Notes: a model not told the origin generated them from the letters alone. A DNA stretch of 64,000 nt from JBBKWU01 sp037969035 (GCA_037969035.1 JBBKWU010000008.1:43830-107829); one strand, 5' to 3'. Shown: positions 1 through 9,375, counted from the stretch's first letter. A program made the numbers and translations.

Positions 1-33
1 GCTGACATGAAGCCAACAGGTATGAAAATGTAA
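1..33 (+). CDS. C-terminal end of an upstream gene (partial)
   Basis: Only the last ten codons would be inside the window. One frame is open from the first base to a TAA at 31-33, while the other two plus-strand frames hit stops within the first nine bases. The terminator-like hairpin 30 bases further on fits the end of a plus-strand transcription unit. No function can be given, and the reading is inferred from frame and context only. Confidence 0.35.
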   Translation, partial: ADMKPTGMKM

Positions 34-64
34 TCTGGCGCTTATCGCCACCTATCAGAAATTA

Positions 65-90
65 AAAAGCTGCCTCATTGGGCAGCTTTT
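65..90. terminator. bidirectional intrinsic terminator
   Basis: A perfect 10-bp stem (AAAAGCTGCC paired with GGCAGCTTTT) encloses a 6-base loop, with A-rich and T-rich flanks on either side. It lies between the end of the upstream plus-strand gene and the end of aspS on the minus strand, so it can serve both. Confidence 0.85.
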
Positions 91-120
91 GTTTTATTAG
101 GATTAGGCGATGTGCGCTAT

Positions 121-1941
121 TTACGCAGCTTCTGTCTTAAGCGCTTCCTTCGGCAGGTTCAGCTTGAGGTGCAAATCTTTTAACTGTTCCATGCCGGCTT
201 CGCTTGGGGCGCCCATCATTTGATCTTCGTAAGCGCCGTTCATCACAAACGCATAAACTTCGCGCAAGTTCGGCTCGTCTGCTAATAACATCACGATACG
301 GTCAATACCAAACGCCAAACCACCGTGTGGTGGGGCGCCAAAACGCATCGCATTCAGCATCCCGCCGAATTTTTTCTCGAGCGTTTCAAGATCATATCCT
401 GCAATCCCGAATGCTTTTTCCATGATTTCAGGGCTGTGGTTACGAATAGCACCAGATGCCAACTCAAACCCGTTACAAACGCAATCATACTGGTTCGCCA
501 TGATGTCGAGCGGATCCATTGTGTTGAGCGCCTCTAAACCACCACGTGGCATAGAGAAGGGGTTGTGCGAGAAGTCAATTTTCTGCGCTTTTTCATCAAA
601 TTCATACATCGGGAAATCAACAACCCAACAGAATTTGTAGGTGTCTTTTTCGCGAGTTTCAATGCCTGCTTCATCCATCGCATCGCAAATCTTATCGCGC
701 GCTTTGCCTGCCATGGAAGCTGCTTTTTTCTCCATATCACAGATAAAGAACACGGCATCGCCGTTCTCTAACCCTGCTTTTTCACGAAGCACAGCTTGCG
801 CGGCATCAGGAATGAATTTCGCAATCGGGCCTTTGGCTTCGCTTTCGGTGAACAGAATGTAACCAAGCCCCGGTGCGCCTTCGCTTTGCGCCCAACCATT
901 AAGCTTGTCAAAGAAGCTGCGCGGTTGATCGCCGACTTTTGGCGCACGAATAGCACGGACAACGCCGCCTTTTTCAACAACGCCTTTGAACGCTTTGAAT
1001 TCCACATCTTCACGGGCGAACACGTCTGATATATCAACAATCACAAGCGGGTTACGAAGGTCAGGCTTGTCTGAACCGTAGGTGAGCATGGCATCCGCAT
1101 AGGCAAGGTTTGGCAACCATTCGACTTTGCGCTTTGTGCCTGTGAAATCGGCAAATTTCTCGAATGTTTTCTCAATGACAGGTTGAATGGCATCATGCAC
1201 GTCTTGTTGCGTGACAAAGCTCATCTCAACATCAAGCTGGTAAAATTCTGCCAAACGATCCGCACGACCATCTTCATCGCGGAAACATGGCGCTACTTGG
1301 AAATATTTATCAAAGCCTGACATCATCAACAATTGCTTAAACTGCTGTGGTGCTTGCGGCAGCGCATAAAATTTACCGGGGTGTAAACGGGACGGCACCA
1401 AATAATCGCGCGCGCCTTCGGGGCTGCTTGCGGCTAGAATAGGGGTTTGGAATTCTTGGAAATCCTTTGCCCACATTTGTTCGCGCAAGTTACGAATGAC
1501 ATTGTTACGCAGACGAATGTTTTTCTGCATTTTCTCACGGCGTAAATCAAGGTAGCGGTATTTTAGGCGGTGCTCTTCGCCTGCGCCGTCATCTTCGGAA
1601 ACTTGGAACGGCAGCACATCGGCGGCTGATTGCATGGTGGCTTCGTTGATATAAAGCTCAATATCGCCTGTTGAAAGGCGGCTGTTGGTTGTGCCTGCCG
1701 CGCGGTCACGCACTAGGCCAATCACCGTAATCACGCTCTCGCTACGCCATTTATCGATTTCGTTGATAAGGGGCGAATCTTCATCCACCACGCATTGTGT
1801 TATGCCGAATGTATCGCGCAGATCAATAAACAAAACGCCGCCATGATCACGTTTTTTGTGAACCCAGCCTGAAATTTTAACAGTTTGTCCAACGTGGCTT
1901 TTGTTTAACTCTCCGCAAGTATGCGTCCGAAATGCGTGCAT
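121..1941 (-). CDS. aspS: aspartyl-tRNA synthetase, nondiscriminating type likely
   Basis: Cytoplasmic class IIb aminoacyl-tRNA synthetase that charges tRNA-Asp. At 606 residues it has the bacterial length with the inserted GAD domain. The N-terminal OB-fold spans about 1-105, the flipping loop is near 196 (QAPQQFKQLLM), class II motif 2 is FRDEDGRADR at 220-229, and motif 3 (GIDR) ends at 548. His33 follows KKRD and Gly83 follows VRDRAA. These align with the E. coli positions Leu30 and Lys82, and His/Gly there is the pattern reported for enzymes that also charge tRNA-Asn. The inference is that Asp-tRNA-Asn is made and then amidated by GatCAB. The start is an ATG at 1941 with AAGGAA upstream. 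It stands alone, ending next to a terminator hairpin. Confidence 0.97.
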   Translation of the reverse strand: MHAFRTHTCGELNKSHVGQTVKISGWVHKKRDHGGVLFIDLRDTFGITQCVVDEDSPLINEIDKWRSESVITVIGLVRDRAAGTTNSRLSTGDIELYINEATMQSAADVLPFQVSEDDGAGEEHRLKYRYLDLRREKMQKNIRLRNNVIRNLREQMWAKDFQEFQTPILAASSPEGARDYLVPSRLHPGKFYALPQAPQQFKQLLMMSGFDKYFQVAPCFRDEDGRADRLAEFYQLDVEMSFVTQQDVHDAIQPVIEKTFEKFADFTGTKRKVEWLPNLAYADAMLTYGSDKPDLRNPLVIVDISDVFAREDVEFKAFKGVVEKGGVVRAIRAPKVGDQPRSFFDKLNGWAQSEGAPGLGYILFTESEAKGPIAKFIPDAAQAVLREKAGLENGDAVFFICDMEKKAASMAGKARDKICDAMDEAGIETREKDTYKFCWVVDFPMYEFDEKAQKIDFSHNPFSMPRGGLEALNTMDPLDIMANQYDCVCNGFELASGAIRNHSPEIMEKAFGIAGYDLETLEKKFGGMLNAMRFGAPPHGGLAFGIDRIVMLLADEPNLREVYAFVMNGAYEDQMMGAPSEAGMEQLKDLHLKLNLPKEALKTEAA

Positions 1942-2043
1942 GGTATTTTCCTTTTAATTTTATAAGCAAACAGCGGTGAGTATATCGACTTCACCGCTGC
2001 TCTAAAAGGCATAATTTATGGTCAAATGTCAAGCGTCAGGCGT

Positions 2044-2793
2044 TTAAAGCCCTAGCTTTTGCATTTCTTGCAGAATTTTCACGCAAGGCGTTGTGTTTTC
2101 TTGCGGTACAGGTAATTCTGTCGGTGATGTTGTGCTACGTGCAAACATTGTCGCCAAATAAACATGAGCGTTACGTGCCATAAAACCTGGGGTTAAGAGT
2201 TCGTTACCCATTACAAATGCATGAGCAAACCGTGTGACGTCCTCGAATGATTCACTATGCACTATAACACTGTCTTGAACTTCACCATTCATGATGCGCT
2301 GTGCGATATCGTTTAGTGAAGCGTCATGGCTCTCGATATCGTCCCCCGACCAGTCTTGTTTTTTGACCGTAGTGGCGCTGTATGCGTAAACATCAGACGC
2401 GTGTACAATTTCTGAAGCCTCACAACCCAGCACTGCCGAAGCCGCCCGTATAAATTCTGTAGGTAGCGTTGTATCATTGTTTTTGAGGGCAGCGTTCATC
2501 AAGCGCGATGTATCCATACAGCTCATGCGTAGGGCAACAACAGCAAAATCATGCTCTTGGACGCAAATATTTGCTGGCCATGCTCTGCCGTCGGCGCCTT
2601 CTTTGACATTCAGCGCATGGGTATCGCCGTAAGCGCGCATCAATTCGTTTGTTGTGGGAAACAGGACGCCTTCTTCATTGATATCAACCGCGTGGCTCTC
2701 AGGATCGTGATTTGATACGCATCCATCATCTGTTTGGATAATGTACCCTTTATATGTTCCGCCGAAATCGGATGTGAATGTCTTGATCGCCAT
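2044..2793 (-). CDS. hypothetical protein, 249 aa
   Basis: I do not recognise this protein. It is soluble in appearance, with no signal peptide or membrane segment, and is mixed alpha/beta. The N-terminus (MAIKTFTSDFGGTYKGY) is followed by an acidic stretch. An ATG 33 bases further upstream is in frame, but the ATG at 2793 has a strong AGGAGA seven bases ahead and is preferred. A TTGACA box on the minus strand at 2850-2855 would start transcription close to or inside the longer reading frame, which also favours the shorter form. It is divergent from rnd and belongs to the scattered lineage-specific genes of this window. Confidence 0.7.
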   Translation of the reverse strand: MAIKTFTSDFGGTYKGYIIQTDDGCVSNHDPESHAVDINEEGVLFPTTNELMRAYGDTHALNVKEGADGRAWPANICVQEHDFAVVALRMSCMDTSRLMNAALKNNDTTLPTEFIRAASAVLGCEASEIVHASDVYAYSATTVKKQDWSGDDIESHDASLNDIAQRIMNGEVQDSVIVHSESFEDVTRFAHAFVMGNELLTPGFMARNAHVYLATMFARSTTSPTELPVPQENTTPCVKILQEMQKLGL

Positions 2794-2903
2794 GGTTGTC
2801 TCTCCTGTATATAATTTATAACCCATGGTTTAAATATGTTTAATCGTTCTGTCAAATAATTTTGTTCTTGGCGCATGCTGCAAAACAGCGTAAACAGAAG
2901 CCC

Positions 2904-4055
2904 ATGAGTGTAATTACAGATACAAAAGAGCTGGCAGCTATCTGCCAAAAATTGGCCGAAAACGACTTTCTGACCATCGATACGGAATTTTTGCGGGAGC
3001 GTACATACTACCCCAAGCTTTGCCTTGTGCAGCTTGCGGGGCCTGATATTGACGCGGTTGCCGTTGATGTTTTGGATAAAGGTCTGGATTTACAGCCGCT
3101 TTATGATTTGATGGCTGACGAGAGCGTGGTCAAGGTATTCCATGCCGCGCGTCAGGATTTAGAAATTTTCTACAACCATACAGGTACTGTTCCCGTTCCT
3201 ATTTTTGATTCACAGGTTGCCGCCATGGTTTGCGGCTTAGGTGATTCGATTGGTTACAGCAATTTGATTAACGAACTTTGCGGTGTACGCCTTGATAAGG
3301 GCGCGCAATTCACTGATTGGTCACGCAGACCGTTATCTGACAAGCAATTATCATATGCGCTGGATGATGTGACTTATCTGCGCGATGCGTATTTAAAGCT
3401 TTCGGAAAAGCTGGAAACACAAGGCCGTCAAAATTGGGTGTCTGAAGAGATGATGGTTTTGCGTGCGCCTGAAACGTATCAAAACCCACCAGATGAGGCT
3501 TATCAGCGCATCAAAGTACGTTCTGAGAGCCCGAAAACATTGATGGTTCTGAAGGAATTAGCAGCTTGGCGCGAAAAAGAGGCACAACGCCGCGACATGC
3601 CGCGCGGTCATGTTTTGCGCGATGACAGCTTGGTTGATATTGCCGTCCATGCACCGAAAAACGCGCAAGAACTCTCAAAATCCCGTAAAATTTCGGCTGA
3701 TATGGCCAATGGGCACATCGGCAAAGCGATTCTGTCGTGTGTTGCGCGGGCGGCGTCAACGCCTAAAGATCAATGGCCAAAGCCTGAGCATAAAAAACGT
3801 ATGGATCCGGAACATGGTGCTGCGCTTGAAATGCTGAAAATGCTGCTGAGGATTCAGTCCAGCGAAAATGGTGTCGCTGCCAAATTAATTGCTGGTATGG
3901 ATGAATTGCACGTCCTTGCCTCCGAAGATAAGCCCGATATCCCTGCTTTAAAGGGGTGGCGTTACGAAGTGTTTGGCAAAGATGCTCTCGCGCTAAAAGG
4001 CGGAAAAATAAGCTTAAGTTTGGAAAATAACAAGATTAAGAAGGTTAAAATCTAG
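2904..4055 (+). CDS. rnd: ribonuclease D
   Basis: 3'-to-5' exoribonuclease of the DEDDy family that trims tRNA and other stable RNA precursors in the cytoplasm. All exonuclease motifs are visible: Exo I IDTEFLRE, Exo II FHAARQDLEIF and Exo III YALDDVTYL with the catalytic Tyr. An HRDC domain follows (AAWREKEAQRRDMPRGHVL) near residue 225 of the 383-residue form. An in-frame ATG 42 bases earlier exists, but family proteins begin close to MSVITDTKEL, so the start at 2904 is chosen. The ribosome-binding site is weak (CAGAAG). The length is close to the E. coli enzyme. It is followed by an unrelated orphan gene with its own promoter. Confidence 0.93.
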   Translation: MSVITDTKELAAICQKLAENDFLTIDTEFLRERTYYPKLCLVQLAGPDIDAVAVDVLDKGLDLQPLYDLMADESVVKVFHAARQDLEIFYNHTGTVPVPIFDSQVAAMVCGLGDSIGYSNLINELCGVRLDKGAQFTDWSRRPLSDKQLSYALDDVTYLRDAYLKLSEKLETQGRQNWVSEEMMVLRAPETYQNPPDEAYQRIKVRSESPKTLMVLKELAAWREKEAQRRDMPRGHVLRDDSLVDIAVHAPKNAQELSKSRKISADMANGHIGKAILSCVARAASTPKDQWPKPEHKKRMDPEHGAALEMLKMLLRIQSSENGVAAKLIAGMDELHVLASEDKPDIPALKGWRYEVFGKDALALKGGKISLSLENNKIKKVKI

Positions 4056-4083
4056 TTTTGCTGCATCGCAAAGGTGCTTTTTC

Positions 4084-4113
4084 TTGACATAAGTTGAGGT
4101 AATAGGGTAAAAA
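4084..4113 (+). promoter_or_regulatory. promoter for the 4158 gene
   Basis: A TTGACA -35 box at 4084-4089, continuing TTGACATAA, is followed after 18 bp by the A-rich -10 candidate TAAAAA. It is one of six such TTGACATA promoters in the window. The -35 is perfect and the -10 is weak. Confidence 0.55.
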
Positions 4114-4157
4114 TCATCATCGAAATTCAATGAATGCTTTAATAGGAGAATTTACAG

Positions 4158-4688
4158 ATGGTTATCCAAACTTTCCCAGTGCCAGGCAATTGGTCAGACA
4201 AATCTGAGCAATCCCCTTATAAACAAATGCAGCAAGATTTTGCGACGGCTGTTGCAAAGCAAGACAAAGGTTCCGAGCAATGGTGGAACGGTGTTGCCGC
4301 TGCTATTAACGGGATAGTCTATCAAATGAGCTTTGAATGGGCCGAAGGTAAATTCTGTCCTATCGAAGGCTATTATGACGAAAACGGCGTGTCGGATGCG
4401 CGTGCCGCTGTGTTGCAAGATCAATTGATGCCGCATTTAAAACAAACAAATGGCGTGCACGCTGTTGAGTTGGGTAGAATACTCTGGACGCTTAAGCAGT
4501 ACAATAAATTTGGCGCAGCAACAAAGTATAATGAGTATAAAGACGATATGAACGATGTGATGTCATCACTGAGCGCGTTTGTAAAGTCTGTTCCTGAACT
4601 TGAAAAACGCAATGCGTCCACAACGCCATCTGGCACGGATGAAATACCATATATTCATACAAAACCAGGATTTTCATTTAACGTCTAA
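4158..4688 (+). CDS. hypothetical protein, 176 aa
   Basis: Not recognised. A soluble, probably helical protein rich in aromatic residues (QWWNGVAAAINGIVYQMSFEW near 42-61), without a signal peptide or membrane span. The last 25 residues look unstructured (Ser/Thr/Pro-rich). The start has AGGAGA ten bases upstream. A TTGACATAA-type promoter precedes it and the HAD phosphatase gene follows after 18 bases, so the two may be co-transcribed. No function is proposed. Confidence 0.7.
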   Translation: MVIQTFPVPGNWSDKSEQSPYKQMQQDFATAVAKQDKGSEQWWNGVAAAINGIVYQMSFEWAEGKFCPIEGYYDENGVSDARAAVLQDQLMPHLKQTNGVHAVELGRILWTLKQYNKFGAATKYNEYKDDMNDVMSSLSAFVKSVPELEKRNASTTPSGTDEIPYIHTKPGFSFNV

Positions 4689-4706
4689 ATATTTTAAGAA
4701 GATTAT

Positions 4707-5567
4707 ATGCAGTTTGATGACCTAAAGCATGTATTGACGTTGTCCCCCGATAAGCCCCACGCTTTGAGGGAGCTTTTCGAGGCCGCACAAACAGGCAATC
4801 TGGTTATCTTTTCCGATTATGATAAAACAATGGGCGCCTTTATGCCGGGGCAGCATGATGGTTTTCCTGTAGATAATGAACTCGTCGAACTTGTGAAACC
4901 GTTTGGCGAGTTTTTTGTACCTGTCACAGGCCGCCCATTGAAATTTTTAGAAACTGTCCACGGTGATAGCTATAAGCCTTATTGCGGCACAGAACACGGC
5001 GCGATCCTTTCTGATATTGGCACGAATGATGAACTGATCTCATACCGCGTGCCTGATTTATCTGATGTCCGTAGCAAAATTGAAAAACTTGTCGTGAAAT
5101 ATCAAGGCGCACAAGTTGAACTTCATAAACAAGCCACATTAACAGCCGAATTCACAAAAGCCGCCAATGCTCTTGACGTTGTCTCACCAGAGCTTGAGCA
5201 AAGAATTCGCGCCTTACTTGAATCTGATCCGAAATATGCGGATGTGAACATCATTAATGGCAGCGTAAAAGGTAATTGCTACATCGAACTCACCCATAAA
5301 GACGTGAGCAAAGGTAATGCTGTGCGTTATTTCATGGATAATGTCCCTGCGTTCCAAGGCAAAAAAGCACTCTTCCTTGGCGACAGTGCCCCTGACGAAA
5401 GCGGTATGCTTGCCGCCCAAAATAACGCGGCAGGCGGTTTTGCGCTGGGCGTGACCAAAAATGCACCTGCATGTGCTGATTTCAATGCCGTTGATTGGCG
5501 TGGCACACGTGCGGTTCTTAAAACGCTTGCTGACATTGTTCCATACGCGCCAAAACCAACGCGCTAG
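4707..5567 (+). CDS. HAD-superfamily hydrolase, trehalose-phosphatase-like
   Basis: A cytoplasmic phosphatase using an aspartyl-phosphate intermediate. The four HAD motifs are present in order: motif I SDYDKT near residue 36, motif II VTGRP near 73, motif III Lys in SKGNAV, and motif IV GDSAPDESG near 232. The layout, with a cap inserted between motifs II and III and the opening SDYD, resembles trehalose-6-phosphate phosphatase (OtsB). The usual DYDGTL is DYDKTM here. No trehalose-6-phosphate synthase gene is nearby, so the substrate is uncertain; Cof-like sugar phosphatases are the alternative. The 286-residue length suits either. Confidence 0.75.
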   Translation: MQFDDLKHVLTLSPDKPHALRELFEAAQTGNLVIFSDYDKTMGAFMPGQHDGFPVDNELVELVKPFGEFFVPVTGRPLKFLETVHGDSYKPYCGTEHGAILSDIGTNDELISYRVPDLSDVRSKIEKLVVKYQGAQVELHKQATLTAEFTKAANALDVVSPELEQRIRALLESDPKYADVNIINGSVKGNCYIELTHKDVSKGNAVRYFMDNVPAFQGKKALFLGDSAPDESGMLAAQNNAAGGFALGVTKNAPACADFNAVDWRGTRAVLKTLADIVPYAPKPTR

Positions 5568-5611
5568 GAATTTTCCTTAGAAAACCGCTCTGATTTTGTT
5601 ATGCTCTCCGC

Positions 5612-6109
5612 ATGACATTGAACTTATTCATATTGCGTCACGCGCAATCACCGATGATTCGTGGTGATGATTTTGACCGCCCTTTAAGTGATAAAGGCTT
5701 GGCGGATATGAAATTATTGGCGGATATAATGACCAAGCGCGGCTTTGCGCCGTCTTATTGTCATTGCTCTCCCGCCAATCGTACGCGGCAAACTTTGCGG
5801 ATGCTGACACAAAATGGTCTTGATGGTCTTAAAATAGATTCTCCAGAAAATCTCTATAACGGACCTGCAGGCACATTGTATCAGGCAATCAAAAGCACTG
5901 ACAACAGCCATAAATCAGCAATGATTGTCGCGCATAACCCTGGAGTGTACGATTTGGCAGTTTTCCTGACAAAGCCCGATCAATACGGGGCACTTTGCAC
6001 AGGGTATAAGCCGGGCACTTTAACAGCATTGCAGTTTGATTGTGAAAACTGGGCGGATGTCATGCCCAATAGCGGCGCCGTGCAGGACGTTATTATCCCT
6101 ACTGATTAA
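5612..6109 (+). CDS. SixA-like histidine phosphatase family protein
   Basis: Member of the histidine phosphatase superfamily, closest in form to the small SixA phosphohistidine phosphatases (165 residues). The N-terminal catalytic motif is LRHAQSP with His10, followed by RPLSDKG, the CSPANRTRQT arginine segment near 52, and the second catalytic His in VAHNPG near 108. Family members dephosphorylate HPt domains or small phosphoesters; the substrate here is unknown. The gene overlaps the end of the convergent hdaA gene by 11 bases. An out-of-frame ATG lies 11 bases before the chosen start and no good ribosome-binding site is visible. Confidence 0.83.
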   Translation: MTLNLFILRHAQSPMIRGDDFDRPLSDKGLADMKLLADIMTKRGFAPSYCHCSPANRTRQTLRMLTQNGLDGLKIDSPENLYNGPAGTLYQAIKSTDNSHKSAMIVAHNPGVYDLAVFLTKPDQYGALCTGYKPGTLTALQFDCENWADVMPNSGAVQDVIIPTD

Positions 6110-6836
6110 ACAGCTCGCCCGCGCCTGCAAGCTCGGATCTTTCTAATAACACACGCCGCATGAGCGGCACAGAAATCGGACGCTTTTCTGAGAGTGCCAG
6201 CTTATCCGCAATATCCACCAATTCATGTGCGGCAGCAAAGGAACGCTCCATCCGTGGCAGTAGATACATAATCACGTCATGGCTGATCTGTAATTGACGG
6301 TCGGAAAAAAGCTTCACCAAAATTGCCGACAGCAACATATCATCAGGCGTTTGAATAGAAGCCGCGGGTGCCGCGCGCAGGCGTGAGGCCAAATCAGGAA
6401 TGCTGAACGGGACATGCGTCGGTGCCATACGCATCGTAAGCAACATCGTGCGGCCTTCTTCTTTCATGATGTTGTAAAGGTGGAACAGCGTAGTTTCCCC
6501 CTCACGATCACCAAACCACGGATCGATATGGTCTAAAACCAAATGCTCGCCTTGCTTGGCGATATCATCGGCGTTTTGTTCGGCAAGGGTTGTGGTGTCA
6601 ATCACGGCGGCTTTGGTCTTGTTCCGCCACACAGCAGCCAAATGGCTTTTCCCAGAGGCAGGCGGGCCATAAAGCACAAGCGCAGGCGCAGGCCATTGTG
6701 GCCAACGGTCAATCCATTCCACAGCGCCAGCATTCGGCGGCGCGATCAAAAAATCCTCACGCCCAAACGCAGGACGATGCCCCAAATCAAGGGGCAGTTG
6801 TGTTGAGGTTGTATTTGTTTTCTTTGCGTTCGCCAT
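6099..6836 (-). CDS. hdaA: DnaA-related regulatory inactivator HdaA
   Basis: AAA+ protein that, with the loaded beta clamp, stimulates ATP hydrolysis by DnaA after initiation. The N-terminus carries a clamp-binding motif QLPLDL at 13-18. Walker A is GPPASGKS at 57-64, Walker B is HLVLDHID, and a sensor/arginine-finger segment (LASRLRAAP) follows. The C-terminal helices lack the DnaA DNA-binding domain IV, which separates it from DnaA. Length 245 residues is normal. It lies 26 bases downstream of the AI-2E permease gene, an arrangement shared by many Alphaproteobacteria. Confidence 0.92.
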   Translation of the reverse strand: MANAKKTNTTSTQLPLDLGHRPAFGREDFLIAPPNAGAVEWIDRWPQWPAPALVLYGPPASGKSHLAAVWRNKTKAAVIDTTTLAEQNADDIAKQGEHLVLDHIDPWFGDREGETTLFHLYNIMKEEGRTMLLTMRMAPTHVPFSIPDLASRLRAAPAASIQTPDDMLLSAILVKLFSDRQLQISHDVIMYLLPRMERSFAAAHELVDIADKLALSEKRPISVPLMRRVLLERSELAGAGELFNQ

Positions 6837-6862
6837 GGGCGTGTCGTTTTTCTCGTTTCTCG

Positions 6863-8050
6863 TTATTTTTTAGTCTTTGTTGTCGTCTTTGCCGTTGCTT
6901 TCTTCGCCTTTGCCTTGGCTTTTGGCTTTGTGACTGTCTTTGTTTCGGTTTTTGCTTGAGGTGCCGCGACTGTTGCCGCGCCGCTACCTGCTTTACCGTC
7001 ATAGTAGGAGCTGTTTTTATACTGCGCGATGGCAAAGCTCGTTAAAACACCGATAACAGCAGCGACAGGCACAGCAAGCAACATGCCCAAAATTCCAAAC
7101 ATTGCACCGCCCGCCATTAAGGCAAACAAAATCCATAGAGGGTGCAAACCAACCGAACCGCCCAGTAATTTCGGCGTGAGGATATTGCCCTCGACAAACT
7201 GCCCGATCAAAAAGATTGCCGCAATTAACCCGACAAAGTTCCATTCACCACCGCTTTGGAACCACGCAACAAACACACTGACCAAAAGACCTAACGTTGA
7301 ACCCACCATCGGGATGATGGATAAAAATCCTGCGCACAGGCCAATAAGGAAACCAAAATCAAGTCCCGCAATCGTCAACGCGATAGCGTAAATCACAGCC
7401 AGCGATAGGGCGACGAGGAATTGCCCACGAATAAATCCTGAAAGCTTGCGGTTGATCTGCGCCAGTAAATCTTTGATCGTGTCGTAGCTATGCCGTGGCA
7501 AAATGCCGTCCACCCATTGCGTGATCTTGTTCCATTCCGTCATCATGAAAAACGCGACAAACGGCGTGAAGATCAAAATAGTGAAGAAATTTATCACGGC
7601 TTGTCCGCCATTTAATAAACCGCCTAAAACGCCGACCCCGACTTTCATCGCTTTGTCGGTGTTGTTTTGAAGTGTGGCAAGAATCGAATCACCAAGGTCG
7701 TTATAGCCTAAATGCGCTTGGAATTTTTCAATGTGTGGCACGATGATTGCCCAAAACTTATCAACATAGTCAGGCATTTTTTCTGCTAGTAGCAAGCTTT
7801 CCTCGTAAAGTGGCGGAACAGCCAAAAGCAGCGCGAGCGCAACCAATGTAAAGAACAGCCCGAGTATAGAGATTGTCGCAATAAAGCGCGAAATCCCGAT
7901 TTTACCCAAATAAATCACAAGCGGATTTAAAAGATAAGCAATCGTAATGCCCAAAATAAACGGCATAAGAACGCCGCTGAAAATCCATACCGTCAGGAGA
8001 AATAAGGCAAAGGCACCGATCCAAAATTGCGCGTGATGGCGTAATGTCAT
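6863..8050 (-). CDS. AI-2E family transporter (PerM-like permease)
   Basis: Polytopic inner-membrane protein of the AI-2E exporter family, with about seven or eight hydrophobic spans. Paired N-terminal helices come first, then a soluble loop (about 80-160), then the C-terminal bundle containing PMVGSTLGLL and the family-typical GNILTPKLLG. The transported substrate of most members is unknown. The ATG at 8050 has GGGAGA upstream. The last 25 residues are Ala/Lys/Thr-rich (ending TTKTKK) and probably cytoplasmic; a near-identical tail occurs on the TPR-sulfotransferase at 20267. It is transcribed with hdaA and lies after the DUF2066 gene. Confidence 0.88.
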   Translation of the reverse strand: MTLRHHAQFWIGAFALFLLTVWIFSGVLMPFILGITIAYLLNPLVIYLGKIGISRFIATISILGLFFTLVALALLLAVPPLYEESLLLAEKMPDYVDKFWAIIVPHIEKFQAHLGYNDLGDSILATLQNNTDKAMKVGVGVLGGLLNGGQAVINFFTILIFTPFVAFFMMTEWNKITQWVDGILPRHSYDTIKDLLAQINRKLSGFIRGQFLVALSLAVIYAIALTIAGLDFGFLIGLCAGFLSIIPMVGSTLGLLVSVFVAWFQSGGEWNFVGLIAAIFLIGQFVEGNILTPKLLGGSVGLHPLWILFALMAGGAMFGILGMLLAVPVAAVIGVLTSFAIAQYKNSSYYDGKAGSGAATVAAPQAKTETKTVTKPKAKAKAKKATAKTTTKTKK

Positions 8051-8111
8051 GTTTTATAGTCTCCCTGATTTAGTATTATTTTTTGTGTTTTATGCGCTTT
8101 GAATAAAGGGC

Positions 8112-9314
8112 TTAAAGATGCGGTTTAAATTTATCCAAATACAGATCATGTGTTTGCGCAGCATTGCTATATCCATTGTTCTGGAACTGCTGCACTGAGC
8201 CATTAACGCGTGGCTGTGAGAGCGTGAAATTGGCTTGTGATAGCGCTAATCTCAAACGGCTTTCGTCGCCTTTGAAGAGGATTTCAAGCTCCGCCATACG
8301 CGGGCTAAGCGATAGTAATTTTGTCTCGGTTACGCCGGCGACATTCTTTAATGCGTTTTGTGTTTCAACCCATTCTTGCACATTCGAGAAATGCACGCGC
8401 GCTTTTAGTTGATTACTCGTGCCATAGGAAGGGCTAACGACAGTTTGGCTTTTCCATTGGTCTTGGAAGACCGAACGTACACGCTGTACGCCTTCGTTAA
8501 ACATCGCCTTGCCGAAGTCACTGTCAGATTCGTTGGCGACATTAACGCTGCGTAAAAAGCGGGGTTTGTCGCCACTGGTTTGATAGATACTGATCTCAAG
8601 GTTCGATGGCACCATCACATCATTTTGTGATACGGGGTTTTTCGGTGCGGCAATCACGATAAGGGCTTCGCGCGCATTATAACGTTCAATCATCGCGCTC
8701 ATTTTTTCGTTTTCGTACGATAAGGGCTGACCTTCTTCTATATCGGCAACGTCCTGTAAGTCGCCAATCGGCACCATAACAGGGACAAGACCTTGAAAGG
8801 TTTTATTATCTGCCCATGATTTCATCCATGGGTTGCTGTCATCCCACAATACTGTTCTGCCGCCATCTTCATAAAAGGGCAGCACCAAAACAGGCTTGCT
8901 CGCCACATCGGTGAAGCTCATGTTTTTCATGTTTAGATATTGGCGCACGTCTTTGTCTTTGAAACGGAAGGTGTACGTGCCGACATAACGTACAGTCGAT
9001 AATTGCTCGTTTGTGACTTCGAAGTCATTGATCATGGTTGAGATCGTTGAAACATCAGGCATTTGGAAGCTTGCGGCTTCGCCTTCGGATAAAAGACGAT
9101 CAGCAAGCTGGCGGAACGCGCTGTATTGCGCTTTGCCGAAAGCTTCTTCGCGTGCTTTGGCGGCGTTATCAGATGTGACATCCACATGAACATCCGTGAT
9201 GGTGAATGCGGAGTCTGCGGCATGGCCTTGCGTTGGCGCGTTAAGACTCAAAAGCCCAAACACGGCAAGAAATGTGAAGATAGTTCCGATAAAATGCCTA
9301 TTAATTCGTGTCAT
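8112..9314 (-). CDS. DUF2066 domain-containing secreted protein
   Basis: A 400-residue exported protein of unknown function. The N-terminus has a signal peptide with a hydrophobic core (GTIFTFLAVFGLLSLNAP) and probable cleavage after QGHA. The rest matches the layout of DUF2066 proteins, which sit beside purM and the AI-2E permease in many Alphaproteobacteria. The frame stays open a further 300 bases upstream, but that part overlaps purM on the other strand and has no signal peptide. ATG 9314 is chosen; ATG 9329 (MGYQI) is a possible alternative. No convincing ribosome-binding site is visible for either. It is probably the first gene of DUF2066, permease, hdaA. Confidence 0.82.
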   Translation of the reverse strand: MTRINRHFIGTIFTFLAVFGLLSLNAPTQGHAADSAFTITDVHVDVTSDNAAKAREEAFGKAQYSAFRQLADRLLSEGEAASFQMPDVSTISTMINDFEVTNEQLSTVRYVGTYTFRFKDKDVRQYLNMKNMSFTDVASKPVLVLPFYEDGGRTVLWDDSNPWMKSWADNKTFQGLVPVMVPIGDLQDVADIEEGQPLSYENEKMSAMIERYNAREALIVIAAPKNPVSQNDVMVPSNLEISIYQTSGDKPRFLRSVNVANESDSDFGKAMFNEGVQRVRSVFQDQWKSQTVVSPSYGTSNQLKARVHFSNVQEWVETQNALKNVAGVTETKLLSLSPRMAELEILFKGDESRLRLALSQANFTLSQPRVNGSVQQFQNNGYSNAAQTHDLYLDKFKPHL

Positions 9315-9375
9315 GATCTGGTATCCCATATTGGTGTTTGTTATTGTTATATAATGGTTTGCCACAGGATGCAAA

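Noticed and set aside
6543..7045. Plus-strand frames of 87 and 151 codons over hdaA and the permease tail
   Set aside because: Shadow frames opposite well-supported genes; the longer one owes its Cys/Leu-rich composition to the Lys/Ala-rich tail on the other strand.
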